Assembly: GCA_003260075.1 (NCBI GenBank)
Contig: QLIY01000269.1
Location: 1 to 64,000 of the forward strand
Direction: 5' to 3'
Length of the DNA stretch: 64,000 nt
From: Phallusia mammillata
Lineage: Eukaryota; Chordata; Ascidiacea; Phlebobranchia; Ascidiidae
The notes under the pieces are model-generated. The model was not told the DNA's origin, ran no database searches, and saw only the letters and a list, made by a program, of their open reading frames with translations. Shown piece by piece: positions 1-15,000 of the stretch. Positions within the stretch are counted from its first letter, which is position 1, and every line of letters starts with the position of its first letter. A program made the translations under genes and the position numbers.

Positions 1-68
1 TAATGGTCAAACGGATGTAAATTGTAGGAGCCTCAATTTTTATTATATTTTAACGGCGCGAAACTTTC

Positions 69-357
69 AGCAATTGTTTCATGTCAAATGTCCAGAACAA
101 AATACCGGAATAAAATATAACGGTATTTCGTTCCGTTCCGGTATTTTGAATATTTTTTATTTCGGTATTTCGTTCCGGTATTTGAGCCAAAAAATATTTA
201 TTTCGTTCCGGTATAACGTTCCGTTCCGTTCCGGTATGAAACACTGGTCAAAACGTTGGAGTGACACTGCTTTAAGCCAAGGAAACACAAANATTTGAGC
301 CAAAAATTATTTATTTCGTTTCGGTATAACGTTCTGTTCCGGTATGAAACACTGCCC
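69..357. repeat. GTTCCGGTAT-rich dispersed repeat inside the transportin intron
   Basis: The stretch is built from repeated units of GTTCCGGTAT and TTTCGTTCCG. It runs from TTGTTTCATG near 77 to GGTATGAAACACTG near 243, then a second partial copy follows an ambiguous base at 292 and ends in the same GGTATGAAACACTG near 355. Ends of the form CACTG with TGTTTCAT in inverted orientation suggest a hAT-like non-autonomous element. The partial second copy next to the N looks like an assembly join. Reading frames here are repeat translations, not genes. Confidence 0.5.
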
Positions 358-393
358 GCAGGTATGGAAAACCTGGAAGGTTATGGAATTTAA

Positions 394-516
394 ATTTGTA
401 CTTTTAGGGCCTGGAAAAGTTTTGAAAAAAGCCAACTTTTCGGGGGGGGGGATTTGTACTTCAGGGGATTTGTACTTTTAGGGCCTGGAAAAGTTTTGAA
501 AAAAGCCAACTTTTCC
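394..516. repeat. Short direct duplication around a G10 run
   Basis: The phrase TTTGTACTTTTAGGGCCTGG and the following GAAAAGTTTTGAAAAAAGCC occur twice, at about 394-441 and 470-516, separated by a run of ten G at 442-451. The same arrangement of a duplicated flank and a G or C run recurs throughout the window. Related words (TGGAAAAG, ATGGAATTT) at 360-390 and 700-750 suggest the whole 360-760 block is an old dispersed repeat. Confidence 0.6.
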
Positions 517-883
517 AAAGGCCCTTGAAAAAGTGTGGAATTTGGCGCCTGTTTTACCCTGAAAATGCCAGTTAGAGATAGGAATTTCAAATTACATAAT
601 ATTTGTATATTCGTTGCGAGTATGTTAAATTTACTACATATACCAAAGCCTCTTTTCTAGTTTTACTATGGGAATTGCTCGATTTTTTTCAATTAAGGTT
701 ATGGAAATTTGAGTTTTTTTTCTTGAAAAGTTTTGGAAAAGTCATGGAATTTATAAACGAAAATTGCGTGGGAACCCTGTATATAATAGGTTAGTTGATG
801 TAAGGAAATTTCCCACAACTCTAAAACTGATTTTTAAACTTTGTTAACAGGCAAGGCTTGTAATTTTTTTCCTTTGTACACAG

Positions 884-991
884 ATCCTCCACGGTTTCAA
901 AGACCAAGTCGGCGACGAGGCATGGACACGCTTCTGTGAGCAATTCCCCCAACCACTGAAAGAGCGACTCAGTGCAAACTATGGGGTGTAA
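884..991 (+). CDS. TNPO1: Transportin (karyopherin beta-2), last coding exon
   Basis: An acceptor (TTTGTACACAG) at 883 opens a 35-codon exon ending in TAA at 989-991. It encodes [17 protein letters not shown] followed by a segment ending [12 protein letters not shown], closely matching the known C-terminus of transportin 1/2 (ILHGFKNQVGDENW...PLKERLAAFYGV). Transportin is a HEAT-repeat nuclear import receptor that carries PY-NLS cargoes such as hnRNP proteins and releases them on Ran-GTP; this tail is the end of the last HEAT repeat. Only this exon is in the window; bases 1-883 are its preceding intron. Transportin-1 versus -2 cannot be told from 35 residues. The gene is tail-to-tail with Rab3. 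Confidence 0.9.
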   Translation: MLHGFKDQVGDEAWTRFCEQFPQPLKERLSANYGV

Positions 992-2457
992 GCTGCTTAT
1001 ACCTATGGGGGCTGACTAGGGTCACATAGGGTAAGTAACAAATTAATGTTTTTCATGCAAGGGGTGTTGTAAAAAATATTTTTTTTCAGGTTGATGTATC
1101 TTCTTCGGTCGTTCTCAAGCTAAAAATCTAGGGGCTTTGACCACTCAACCGTTAAGCAAGCTACAAATCTGCTAGGGTTAGGGTAGGGACCATCTCCAGC
1201 TAAGGAACCTTATGCTGCAGGGAGAGCTAGGGTAGGGCCAGGCAGGGCACAGTCTAATTGTGCTGCCTTAATACAGATAGGGGTAAGATGAGATGCACAT
1301 AAACAAATTTCCAATGTAAATACTTGTGTTTTTTGTGTTGTCATTAGGTCAAATTGCATATATAGTGTTTGCCTTTCTTGTAAAACAGTTAATACGAATG
1401 TTATTTATAATTATTTTTTACTAGGTTGTGATGTTTTTTTTTTAGGTAAAGATCATTGTTAACGTATCGTTTAGTAAATTTTTTATCTCTACGGATAAGA
1501 ATAGTTCAATGTAAGTTTATGTAGCCTGACTTGTTATGCTTTGATGTAATTTTTTGTTTTTACACCTAAAATGTGTTTCTGGTTCAGCATTTTGCAAATG
1601 ACAGTGACCGTTTAACTTTGTTTCACATTCGTTTTCAATAACATTTATATTTCGATGGAGAAAGTTGATAGTAGTGTGCTGATAATTATGTGCGATAGGA
1701 TCTAAGGCTCCTCATAAACTATAAATTCACATGCTGCATTTGCAAGTAATCTGTTATTTGTCAATGATATATCAAGTTTTTTTGCACATCGGCTAAGGGC
1801 ATAATTCACCACCTCACTCCACTCCAGTTTTTTTTATTTTTTAAAGCCTGATTGTTGTACGTAATTTATGCAGTGTTTGATAAGCCATTGTAATAACTTG
1901 AATTAAAGCAATAGTATTTAAAATTGAGCTCGAACATGCTTGGTTACATGTTGGGCCTGTCTGTCTGTCCTGCTTAATGAGTGATATTTACTTTAGCGAG
2001 ACATGTAATACTGCTCCTACTCAACATAGATGTCAGCTGGTGCATCCCCAATCATGTTGGCATTTGTGAAAATGACAGCCAGTACTGCCGCCTAAAGGCA
2101 GATCCAACTGAGTATGGTCATTGCATTGTGAAAAATTAAAGTGGATTCGTTCATTGTTTGGATGCAATGTTTTTACCTAGTTCAGGCTGTTCTTTCAAAC
2201 TTGTCAACACAAAATTGTTAGTAGCTATTTATTTAATGGCCAGATCTAACAACACCAGGGTTTACCATACTAAATAAACATGTATGCAGCAGACAATAAG
2301 CTAAAATGTGCATTGCGTAATGTTGCACAATTTCATGTTGGACAAATGGAAACATGAATATGGCAGTTATGTGCACTTCTTAGCAGTCTAAAAGTAAGAG
2401 TTACGGAAATATAACAAAAAACAAGCACAAGAAGCAATATTCGGAGTTCACAACACC
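992..2457 (+). other. Transportin 3' UTR and convergent spacer
   Basis: There is no coding signal in this stretch. An ATTAAA at 1902-1907 and an AATAAA at 2273-2278 on the + strand are candidate poly(A) signals for transportin, implying a 3' UTR of roughly 0.9 to 1.3 kb. The remaining bases up to 2457 separate the tail of transportin from the tail of Rab3. Small scattered repeats of GGGTTAGGGTAGGG type occur at 1175-1250. Confidence 0.5.
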
Positions 2458-2463
2458 TTTATT
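2458..2463 (-). terminator. Poly(A) signal for Rab3
   Basis: AATAAA on the - strand, about 455 bases after the Rab3 stop codon, with no other gene between. It sits head-on to the transportin 3' end. Confidence 0.55.
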
Positions 2464-2916
2464 GCACAGCCCTCCCAATTACCCCACTACAGCAACCTGC
2501 TGCCTTCCTAGTTACAAGGAGGTGTGCAAAATGTAAGCATGATACAATTACAGCACAACATAATGATACAGAAAAAAAGAACAGAACTGATTCAGAAACA
2601 AAAGCATTAATGTGCAGTTCTTGCTTGGTCATAAAAGTCTGTGGTCATAATGCGATTTTTAGCACAAAGAATATTAATAGCTTCATTCAACTGTACAAAA
2701 ACGGAAACAACTATTGCACACTACAAACTAGGTCTGTTTGAGTTTTGACAACCTACATGTTTAATGTACTTTATAGATAACATTTGTTTTGGGATGACAG
2801 ACTGTATAGATAACATGTAAAACTGGTACAACCATAAAATACTTGAAGATGAGTGGCTCTTGTACCAAAACATAGTGAGAAAATGTTTCAGGTTTAGCAA
2901 CATAATCGAATAACTT

Positions 2917-4072
<1,156 letters not shown>

Positions 4073-7000
4073 CTGCAAAAATACAAAAAAATGTTAGACA
4101 AACCTACGCTCACACAGCTATATGCCCTCAGCTGATTTCTGAAAGCGTTTTCCGTTAAAATTCCAACGTATCCTGACGAAGTTGAGTCAACCAATAAAAG
4201 CCGGTGCTAAGTAAACAGGACGCCGCTAGTAACGCCTTTTGCCAACATCTTAGCGCCGGTGTGCGCCCAAAGTAACCCTTTACTATAGTACTACTTTACT
4301 ATTAATGTGACACAAACTAATCTCTCTGTAATAACCACTTAAAATAACTTCTGTATTAGTTGCTAAGAAGCCTTCAGACGGGCCAGCAACTAGTCTTAAT
4401 GAAAGCCTGTACGTTAACAAGCTGCTGAATTATTAATGCGGTCGGGGTCTACATTTGACTTGACCGGACGAAAGAAACGCTTCGCTGTTGTGTCGCCCGA
4501 AATGAGTGCACCACCCAACCGCAGAGCGTTCCGCCTGAACAACGCAACCCGGTCTATTGTGCGGTCAATACGGGACCCCTGGTTGTAATGGACTAATTAC
4601 TGCGCCTAAGAAAAAATACCATTCATTGATTGGTGACTGTGGCTTTCCGTTGTGCAGGCGGCCTCTATAGGCGTACATTGCGCACTAGTTTGCTTACCCA
4701 AGCTGCTACCCTTTTGATCCTGTCCGCCAGAATGATTGGTAAACGCAACAGATGGTTTCGAAGCAGAAAAAAAATTCAATATTTCACGAAATAGGTCAAC
4801 TGCCGACAAGCGCGCCAATCGTATTCGCTTATTGTCAATAGCCTAATGCTTTCTTCGATCGAAGAAGCTTACAAGCAAAGGCCTCCACGGATTTTGCAAC
4901 CGAACAACTTTATGACAAAATTAGGGGTTGAATACTGCAGATGCCAAAACCGCTGTTTAGTTTGCGGAAATTACACCAATTATACCAAGCAGGCCACCTA
5001 ACAAAACCTTACATTTTAATTATACCGCATTGTCGTTCAACCACCGTGGCTAAGCAACCGGCAAAAGCAGGTGGTCGCATACATCAGGTTACGGCAAGGT
5101 GCTTTTTAACAAACCTACCTCCACACCAGCTTCGTGCTTCATAGTTTCAGGGTTAAAGTTTCAATTACACAGTACACAACAAAAGAATTCGCTACTACTA
5201 AACTCCTGAAAAGAAATTATTTCTCGTTCAACGGCAATCTAAAACGAAGCAGTTAACCGGTCTGTTCTGACTACAATGAACCACAGCAAGAGAAGCGCAA
5301 TTCTCTATAAGCAATCGCATACAGAACTGAGGTTTCTTGGTGAAACAAAATCGATACATCGATCTGTAATTCTCCAAGACACAGAAAATAGGGAGTCGGC
5401 CACCGACGGACCAGTCTCTATTTCGCCTGTACGAAAAGGGCATTTGCAAAATCAATACTTCTCTTCTCGTCATCGCGTGCAACTTGGAGAAACAACCAAA
5501 AGCAATCGTTTCGCAATTAAACCTGCAGCTATTTAGACGAGCGCCAACTGAGTGTCCAAAACAAACGCGCTTTTGTCGCTGTCGTATCGAATTAAACAAG
5601 CCTTGGATGAAACATCTGATAAAAACAGACCGGCACGTCATGGTGGTGGATGACGAGGTTGCTCTCTGAATTTTTCATGACGCACGCGCAAAGCAAAAGG
5701 TCCTGAATATTAAATAGTCTCCGAAACGGTTGGCCGACGAGTATTCGGACGTACAACGCGATGAATAAAATATGCGCCAGGTTTACTCGAGTGTTTTTTG
5801 CTACCGTAACCCAGGTACAAAGTTTCACCCGCCTATTGCGTAACATGAACCTTCTGTTTAATAGTAAACGAACGCACAGCAAAGTATTTCTCTACAACAC
5901 ATTTTGGTAACAGGGTGCAACCCAAGCTGTGCATTTAGAAAACATATATACTTTTTTTGCTCACATTGTGGCACACTTGCTACGAAACTTTCTAAATACT
6001 TGCTCCACTGAAACAAGACCCAATTTTATTTTCAGCGGTGAGGTGATCCTGTTGTACTGTGCAGTTGTTTTTGTACTATTATTTGGTGTTTTATGTCCAG
6101 AAGTCATTCAAAATAATGCACTTAACTGCAGCAGCCATTGTATAGACACAAAGATAGCCAAATGACCTACATTTGACTGAAAGGGTTGTTGGATATTTAA
6201 AAAATAAAAAGTTCAACAAACAAATATTTTGTTTTTCTTGTATCTTTATCCAAGTAAAAAGTGATCTGCCAAGATGAGTTGTGCATATCCCACTAGGATA
6301 TTGACAATTACAGAATCCACACCACATCTAATCATGCAGTGCAGAAGAAAGATATTGATTTTCTTGTAGTTGCTACTTTGCCTGAAACCATTTGGGACAT
6401 TTTAATTAGCAACATTATGTTGGCTCTACCCAAGACAATTAGACTTACAACTGCAATATGAAAATGAAGCTTTTATTTTAATCACATTGGGTGTTTGTTC
6501 AAGTGGGCATTGTAAAAAAAATCTGTTCTAGTTTATGAAACACGCTTACCAAGTAAAACCAAGATTTTGTAAAAATAGCCGCCTTGGCAACAGAGTTTTT
6601 TTGTTGGTATTTTTGTAATTCAATAAGAAACATCTATGTCAAGGGTCGACAACCTTTTTGAAACTGCTTGCCAATTTCCTACTGTGTCAATTAATCAATC
6701 AATCAATACTTTATTTGTCACGCTTGGCATTAAAACATTGAAAATACTAGGCATGCCAACATTTTTGCCTGTTTTAGTGGTTGGTGCTAGCTAATTTAAT
6801 AGTATATATTTAGAAAACAGGTACATTCATGTTGTAAGTTGTGTTTTTGGTACTATTAGTCACAACAATATTTCTAAAAATATGCAATGCAACAGTTAAT
6901 CTATGCAATGACATCCATGTCGCAATAACCTTAAATTTTTAATAAAACACCAATTCCCCGAAAACTCAATATTTGTAATAACCAATCCGTTTGATATGTT

Positions 7001-9069
7001 ATAAAAACCTAAACAGCTAACATTTGAGTAAACCCACCTGAATTCAAATGAGTCTTCTGATATAACCTTGGATGTCCAATACAAAATCAAATGTTAGCTT
7101 AACAAAAACACCAGCAACAACAATCTGAAACATACAAAATATTGATGTAGTTTTTATTGTTGTTGTGAGTAAGACATATTGAAAAGCTTGCAAGATCTCG
7201 AAATTTGCTATTTATACTATAAACCTAGCCTACTAAATAACACAAAATTATGGGAACATGTCCCACAGTCCCACTGTTACGTCACACACATGATTGTTGT
7301 ACTGAAAACAGACACTTCCTGCTGTTGCTGGTGGCTAAATAAATAAATAGAGCATTACAATGAAACAAAAGCAAACATTAACCACACTCAAACAGTGTTA
7401 GTAATCAAACAACATAACTGTAAAAACTCATGATTATTATTAGTATCAGTAATAACTTCCTTGTTAAGTGCTATCGAAAAACAAGAAAATACACAATTTT
7501 ATGGTACATAATGATAGTTGTGAAACAAGACAGGTTAATATCCAAAGCTTTGTCACATCTCGCCTGACATAATTTTTTCATTTTTTTGTAAATTGGATGT
7601 AAAATTGCGGTATCAGTAATATAGTCATATAAATCACTGATAATGGCATGAGTAATTGCAAAATCATTTAACATTGGGGCATGTGAATTTTTAAAACTAT
7701 ATGGGATAGTATGTTTATTACAGTATGAACAGATGCAGTTTTAATTGCAGAAAAAGGCATCAAAAAGCTTTAATTACTGTGGGAAATGTACTGCATTTTC
7801 ATCAACTCATATCTGACCTTTAAATTATGCTTGTGTATGCAATGTATATGTAACTTCTTTATGCCCAAACTAACATAACTTGATTACTACAAAAAAATTC
7901 AAAAAACAAATCAGTACACCGCAGTTGTATCTTTATCACATGCTAACGAACTTATACAGTTCAATTGCCTTAATTTTAACACTACTAGGTGAAAATTTAG
8001 TTTAACTTGTTTTAGTATCGTCACAGAAATAGAACAATGGAGCCTGACATTGTTTGATAAATGTGGCATCACAATGGTCTACAATGCAAAAAATATATAA
8101 CTTTGTTTATCTCCAAACAATAGTAAAAGGATACAATGGTGTTCCAACTTGCAACAATACTTCTTGATAATTTATCCCACACACTAGTATGCATATTTAA
8201 ACGGCACATGATTAACGTAATGTTTATCATTTTTGCAACTACAAACCTCTTGACAGCAACTCACAACTGTATTATCTCACAAAGTTTGAACTAGCGAAGT
8301 GCCAAAGCCTTGCGAATCACATGCTATCGTTTGCAGTTGCACACGAAGTTATTGCAGTTCGGTCAACAATGGCATAGTTTACACCGAGTCCTACTCCTAT
8401 ATACTGCTGTGTTGTGTTTTCATAAACTGTTGACAGCAGAAAACTGATTGTCGCTGCTAAACAAAAGATCAAATTTGGTTTATTGATAGTTTGTCATTGA
8501 AAGTGAAACCGTTTAAAATTCGAATGCTCTTCGATTGCCAAAAGGCGTCTCGTGACAAATTGAGTAACTCCACGAACTGTGGCTTCTGCCTATGGATGTA
8601 GCTGAGCACACCCAGTGGTAAAGAAATCTCTCGCCATGGGCGCCGGCACGTAGGGGCAAGAGAGGTCGCCCTACATTCATGTTTTAAGGTGTAAAAAAAA
8701 TTGACCCCCTTGCGAAATTTTCTGCCGGCGCCCATGGCCCTTACATACATGTTTTATGGTTTAAAATGTACGTTAAGGTTTTAATTGAGCACGTCCACTC
8801 TTGTATGTTTTTTTGCTTTCACTTTTAATCATCAGGCCACGCAATAAATCCAAGCTGTACTTCGATTTCAATTAAAACACAACAGTTCTTTACACCAGAC
8901 TGCATGATGGAAAGGAATATGTACCAACAGAAACGAAAAAGCAGCACCCCGTTTAAAAACGAATTGGGTGGAGAAAGAAAGAACAAACAAACAAGAAATA
9001 CAAAAACAAATGTTCCGCTGTATGCTGCAAACAATAACATTGAGGCATGACTCGAAAAAGTATTGCGCA
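4073..9069. other. Long gene-free stretch: Rab3 upstream region and REXO1 3' flank
   Basis: About 5 kb holds no reading frame I can link to a family. Overlapping frames on both strands at 5228-5882 have no family resemblance and no supporting splice sites. Bases 4073-4250 should include the Rab3 5' UTR and promoter. AT-rich sequence dominates 6000-8450. A tetranucleotide run (ATCA/TCAA) lies at 6690-6710. Bases 8630-8740 contain two inverted pieces with GCGCCGGC and GCCGGCGCCCATGG words, matching weakly a piece at 18000-18070, so probably a dispersed element. Candidate REXO1 poly(A) signals on the - strand are ATTAAA at 8824-8829 and AATAAA at 8479-8484. Confidence 0.4.
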
Positions 9070-12000
9070 TTATTTCATGATCTTCATATCTTCTTCGATT
9101 TTCCACTTCATAAGTTTGATGCACGCAGTGGCATCTTCCGACGAATCGTGGCCTTCGTCGTCTATGAAAGTACAAAACAGCTTGCTAATTTTACAGCTTA
9201 TACTGTGCAAGAACTGCGGATCCCACAATAGAAAATAAAAAATTGCAATCAAAACAGATCGAGTTTCCGTTTTTATGTGTTCGGTTTTTGATTGTCCAGC
9301 AAACCTTTGAACATCTACAAACATTTCTTTCCAACTATGGCAGGAAAATTGGCTCTGAATAATATGGGCCTAGCTCTTAATAAATGCGGGAACAACTTTG
9401 CAAACAATTCGTTTATTTTTTATGGATTTTATTTTCGTAGTGGGCTGTGTTAGTCAAAGAGACCCTTGTAGAGATTATTGGTTGACACATCTGTTAGTCC
9501 TTGCAAACAAACCTTATCAGTTAGGTTTGGGTTTCAAGTACGCCTACACTAAGTCTAACAGGGTTTGAGTATTAAGAAAGCAACTTTTCATCAGTAGTTC
9601 CAAAATCAAGCGTGGTAGGCTATGCCTTTTACAAGTCTTAACACAGTTACTTACCGGCGTTTTGAATCAACACGCCCAAAAATTCAGACATCAAGTTTCG
9701 CAGCGCTCGTTTGAAGGGTGGTCCCAATCTATGCGGAAACACGACCGACGTATCCACAACAGAACTGTGAATAATCTGGCAAAAAGTTTGCATTTAAATA
9801 GCAGTGCACGTGGTACGGAGTTTGTCAAATAGCATAATTTGCCTACTCTTAGTGCTGTTAAGTCGCTTTCAAGACTGTGGCCGATAAGTATAGTATCAGA
9901 AGAAAATTTGCTAAGAAACTGAGCTTGCACGTCACGAAGCGTCGTCGTCACTCCGACAAGATCTTTATCAGTTACCCCACTCCACCTAAACAAGAACAAG
10001 TCAGTTTGGGATTGGGGAGTAAACATGACGTTAACAATTCAATATATCCTTTAAAAATTTCGGTTAATAACATATACAACATCAAAAATTAAACGTTACT
10101 ACTTCAGGGTTTAATTTGTATTTGCTTTTTATATTGATTCTATACCGTTCAATGCCAGTAGCCTACCTAACTTTTTTTTCACGGGGTTCGAACTCAGGAT
10201 ACTCCCGGGGACGAATCCCGATCAGGTTTTTTATGTCTGTATATGGGCCAGGCGCACCTAACTGTTTATTGATCGACATTATCAACGACAGTTGGCGCCA
10301 AATGTGGGTGTGAAATTGTTTTCGTACGCATTAGCCAAATTGTCAAGTTTAACTTGATTGCACACAGTCGTAAAAGGGCAATTGTCGATGTCAACTGGCA
10401 ATCACGCTATCTAAACCCAAACTATTTTGACCAAGTATTGCTCATCCAGCAGTTTTATTGTAAACAATCGACGTCTTGCAAGACACGTTATGTCATTATC
10501 CTGATGAAGGCGTCTTGTATAGGACTTCGAAACGTCGATTGTTTACAATAAAACTGCTGGATGAGCAATACTTGGTCAACATTTTTAAGTATAACTCTGC
10601 ACTAGCATAGATTCTCATACTCCTGCTAGATGGTTCCCCTAGAGCAGTGGTNACTATTTTGTTTTTTGGGCAAAACCACAGTTCTGCAGTTAGACGATAG
10701 AAGGTCAAACTTTTTGGGGGAATTTATTATCATTTAATTTAGTAGTTAACTCTCGCAAGAACACTTAACATGGACCAACATACCTTGTGTTGTAATCAAG
10801 AACTTTTCCTTCTGGCATGACAAAGGTGTCGTATACAACATTGCAGTCATAGTTCACCACACTTACACGCACTAGCTCCAAGCCAACTGTACTGTGAACC
10901 TGCGTAAAGACAGAACAAGATGAGTAGAGGTCCTTGGATAAAACAGTTTGCATCATTTACCATTTCACAGTCGAGGGAAAAAATACCCGGAGTTTTGCTT
11001 TCAGAGGATTTGTCCAAAGTCTGAACGTATCCACTCGTGTCCAGCTTGTTGTCTTGATGAACGTGCGTCTGTAAACAGTTTTGATGTTTGATAAAAAATA
11101 TTGGGAATTACTTGACGGTAAAACTTACCTCACCAACAGAGCAACCCTCTGAACCAACAGTGTTTTGGCAACAGTTGTATCTTTTTTCACGGGTGGACCC
11201 CACCTTATTAAAACAATTTTAGTCAACAACCACAAGTAATAACCTTAGTAATACAACATGTAATGAAGATGCACGTTTTTTAGTTTTTTTATTTAAAAGG
11301 CAGAATATTGACACTTAAACGAGAAAAGCCAATTAACTTAGAAAACCTTTGCCAAAAGACAAGTAATTCATACCTTTGTGATGTATGCCCGCCCCCAATG
11401 GTAAATACACTCATCATCTTGCTTTGCAAAGTGCCCACCTTTGTACAGAACAAATTCTTTACCACATCGTGAACATATTTTTCTGTAAATAACAAAATCA
11501 AGTGTGTCATGTTCAAGAAACTCTAGGATCAACAATTTATCCCAAGCATCAGGGTAAATATTTTCGTAAAGATAATCCCATAAAAACTTACTTTGTAGGG
11601 TCTTTGTTTAGTTTAGGTTTTTCCACCATAAATATGCAGTTGCCAGGAATATCCCCCGGTCTTGGGTAGCCATTTTCTTCCAGTTGCTCTTCTGTCATGA
11701 TGTAATTACACATTTTCTCATACACTTCTTCCCCTAAATTTAACAAAACATTTGATGGAATTTTGGGTGTTCTTCTTAAAAATACCATTTTCAAAATTCT
11801 TTCTCATTCACAAATTTTATTGATAATGTACGTAATTTGTATCATAAGAACCATATACATACACACATTAAAAGAAATATATGAATTTTGAACTTGACAA
11901 TTCATGAAACTTAACGAACCTGACAAATTTGAACATTCTTCCCTTTGCAGAATGGTGAACAATCCTTGTTGTTTCGCTTTGTTGGTCTCTGTAGTAGCTC

Positions 12001-15000
12001 TTCGCTTCGGCAAAATTTGCTGACTCTTGACATTGTTTAAGGTTTTAGTAAGGCCATTGCTACCATGGGCAACACGTAAACCATTAGTCTTAAACACAAC
12101 TGCTTCACGACTTGAGGATTGTTTGGTCAGTTTGTCTGGTTGGGTGACAGACTCTTCCTTTAAAGTTGCATCTGTTTCCATTGACCTTAATTTTTTCAAA
12201 GTGCTTGCTGCCAAACTAAGATAAATGCTTTTCATGTTGCTTCTTTGTTTGCATTGGCTTTCTTCCATTTCAGCCTGGATAGAAAATTATAAGACATTTG
12301 TTGATTTTTTGTCAACATCTGTTTCTGCTCTCTTACCATTTGATAAGCTTTGCGATGATCTTGCTTAAAGATTCGTAGGCACTCATCAATAAACATGGAC
12401 AAATATCTTTGACGAATATTAGTTGGAACCTATATTACCAAAACACTCTAGAGATAATATACTGGCAAAAATACTATGTCACAAACACATAATATTTCTG
12501 TTGACTTTTTACTTACAACACACAAATATTAATTGAACGGTAAAATTATTTTGTTGTTATAACATATTTAAATTTTTTTTTAAATAAAGTACCTTGGAAT
12601 GTCTGTCAGGTTGTATTCTAGGTCTTTCAATTGCATCATTTTCTTGTGCAGAATTGCTCTTTTGTGCATGGGCAACTCTTTTACATCCTTTTGTCACAGT
12701 ACCTCTTGTTGTTGACTCAGTTGAAGATCTGAACACAAAACAAAACTATTTATCCAAGTTTTGACTTTTTTTCCGTCAAAGTGAAGGATATTGTTGTATG
12801 TCTGTGATTTTGTGATGTCAAAATAAGAAATGTGGGTTTCACACTATTCCTATAGTATAAAAAAGGAAAAAGGAAAAATTGCACCACAGTAAAATAATAA
12901 AAAAATTCAATGAACTTTAAAGGAATTCAACTAAGACTCATTTAAAAATTTTAAAATTTAGGGACAAGAAGATAACTACTGAGGTTATAGACCTTAATGA
13001 GTAACTGATAAATGACCTTTTGTTCCACATCTGACATCTGGAACCAAATTGAACCATTTTAGGGCATAAAAAAGCTTGTTGTTAGAGCTATATGCAAATT
13101 TTTTTTTACGTACCTCACCAAATCAACAAATGGTTTTCTTATGTGTCCTGATGTTGCAGGTAGAACACTGGGTGGTGTGGAAATGTTTAGGACATTTTGT
13201 GCAAGGCGGTGTTTTCTTGAGATGCTTAAGCTATTTGAACTGATGCTTCCAGAAGGCAAATGAGCAACTCGCGATTTGATACCGGATTTTAACTGAAACA
13301 ATACAAGCAATACTTCATTAAATGTCACCAAAATGCCATAGTGGTCAGCGCAACCGCTTTGTATTTGCAAGGTTGTGGGTTCTAGTCCCATCTCGGCTGC
13401 TTGTGTTACCTTGAGCAAGGAACTTGCGCGGCATTGCCCCAACCGAATGTAATGTAATAGGTGCACAAAATTAAAGTCGCTAACTGTCTAAGTCAACAAA
13501 AATCAAATGAAAAATGATTCAACAGACTTGCAATAAAAACAGGCAACTCAACAGCGGACCTATTAATCATAGTTCTTTGAGTCGGTGCATCCCACCAAAG
13601 ATAAAAGAGAAACAGACAATATTTTTGTACAAACCCCAGACAGTTCTGCTTCTGCTGCTTTTAAAATGTTTAGTTCTTGTTCTTCCTTTAACAGTTTTAA
13701 CCTGTTCAGCATTGCTTGTGCAGGGGTTGGAAATCTTTTGGCCTTTCTTGGGACCTGAAACAATGCCATAGAATTGGTCAATGCATTTAATATGGTACTT
13801 TTTAGCATTGATTTTTTTCAAACTAACCCGCTGCAATGTTGTAGCTGAACTGTTTGCAGATACATGAGCCTTTCTTGTAGATTTCTGAGGAATTACAGTT
13901 TGAAACTTGTCTTCTTTATTGAAAGAAGGTTCCTGCAACAAATGTCATTGGTTGTTATAACTCTAAAAATTGTAAAACAAACATATTGCAATATTGACTT
14001 TAAATTAATGATGAGATAGGTACTTGAATAATATGTAGCAAAATCTGTTATGCAAGTTTTTCACCATTTCACGTTACATCATATTGCTGCTTTAAGGAAG
14101 GGTGTGCATTAATCATGTTATTTTACATTTTGTCTGTTTTAAAACATTTTCCGAAGCATTTGTATGTTCCTAGGCAAAAAACACAAGTGCCCCACACCTA
14201 TGTTGTTTTGCTCAATACAAAGTGCCAGAGGGGTTGATTTTACAAATTGTAAAAACTGGTCAGGCTGCAGGGCCAAATGTCCATTTAAAACATTGTCTTA
14301 TTTTATGTAACCTGCAAGCAAACAGTGTAGGATAGGTCACCTTTATCTGTATGATTTATGTATGTATTGTAAATGACTTAAATGGTATTTTTGTAAGTTA
14401 AGCAAAACCAGCTATGACAACAAGTGCTCAAAAACTACTACAAAACAGTAAGCTTTTATTAACAGATGGTTCTGTCTTTTTGCGAATAACCGAAATTGCA
14501 AATAACTGGAACATTTGGTTGACTAATGACAGTTCATGGATTGAGTAAGCAATAAAGCAGATTTTGCATTCAAGTGGAGTAGTCTGTTTAGTAAATACAT
14601 TTTATTCCAAACCCTACAGTGACTGTTGAAACATTTGTAATAAAATGGATAACATACAAGCTCGCTTACAATTTTGTCAAGTAACTTATCAAGCCCATGT
14701 CCAGTGTTTCAAGACTTACTTGTGCCTCTTGTTTTGGTGCTTTATTGATGTTCATTTCGTTGATTTGTTTGGTGTCAACCTCTTTTTTGTTTGTGTATTC
14801 AACACTTGCAAAACTTTCCTTGTAGATTTGAAAGCATTCCTCAAAGGTATTTATTCCATCAAGCTCTTTATCCAACCTTGGCATAACAAATAGCACAGTG
14901 ATAACAGTAATGTTATGTTAAGAAAAAACTTCTTTAGCAGCAAACCTTTCAATTTCATCTTTGTCAACATACTCATCGATACTTGGTGATTTGAATGTTG

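Noticed and set aside
5228-5882. Overlapping 60 to 137 codon frames on both strands upstream of Rab3
   Set aside because: No family resemblance and no splice or start context; frames on both strands suggest chance.
13334-13400. Functional tRNA gene
   Set aside because: A and B boxes are present but arms do not pair into a cloverleaf; kept as SINE.
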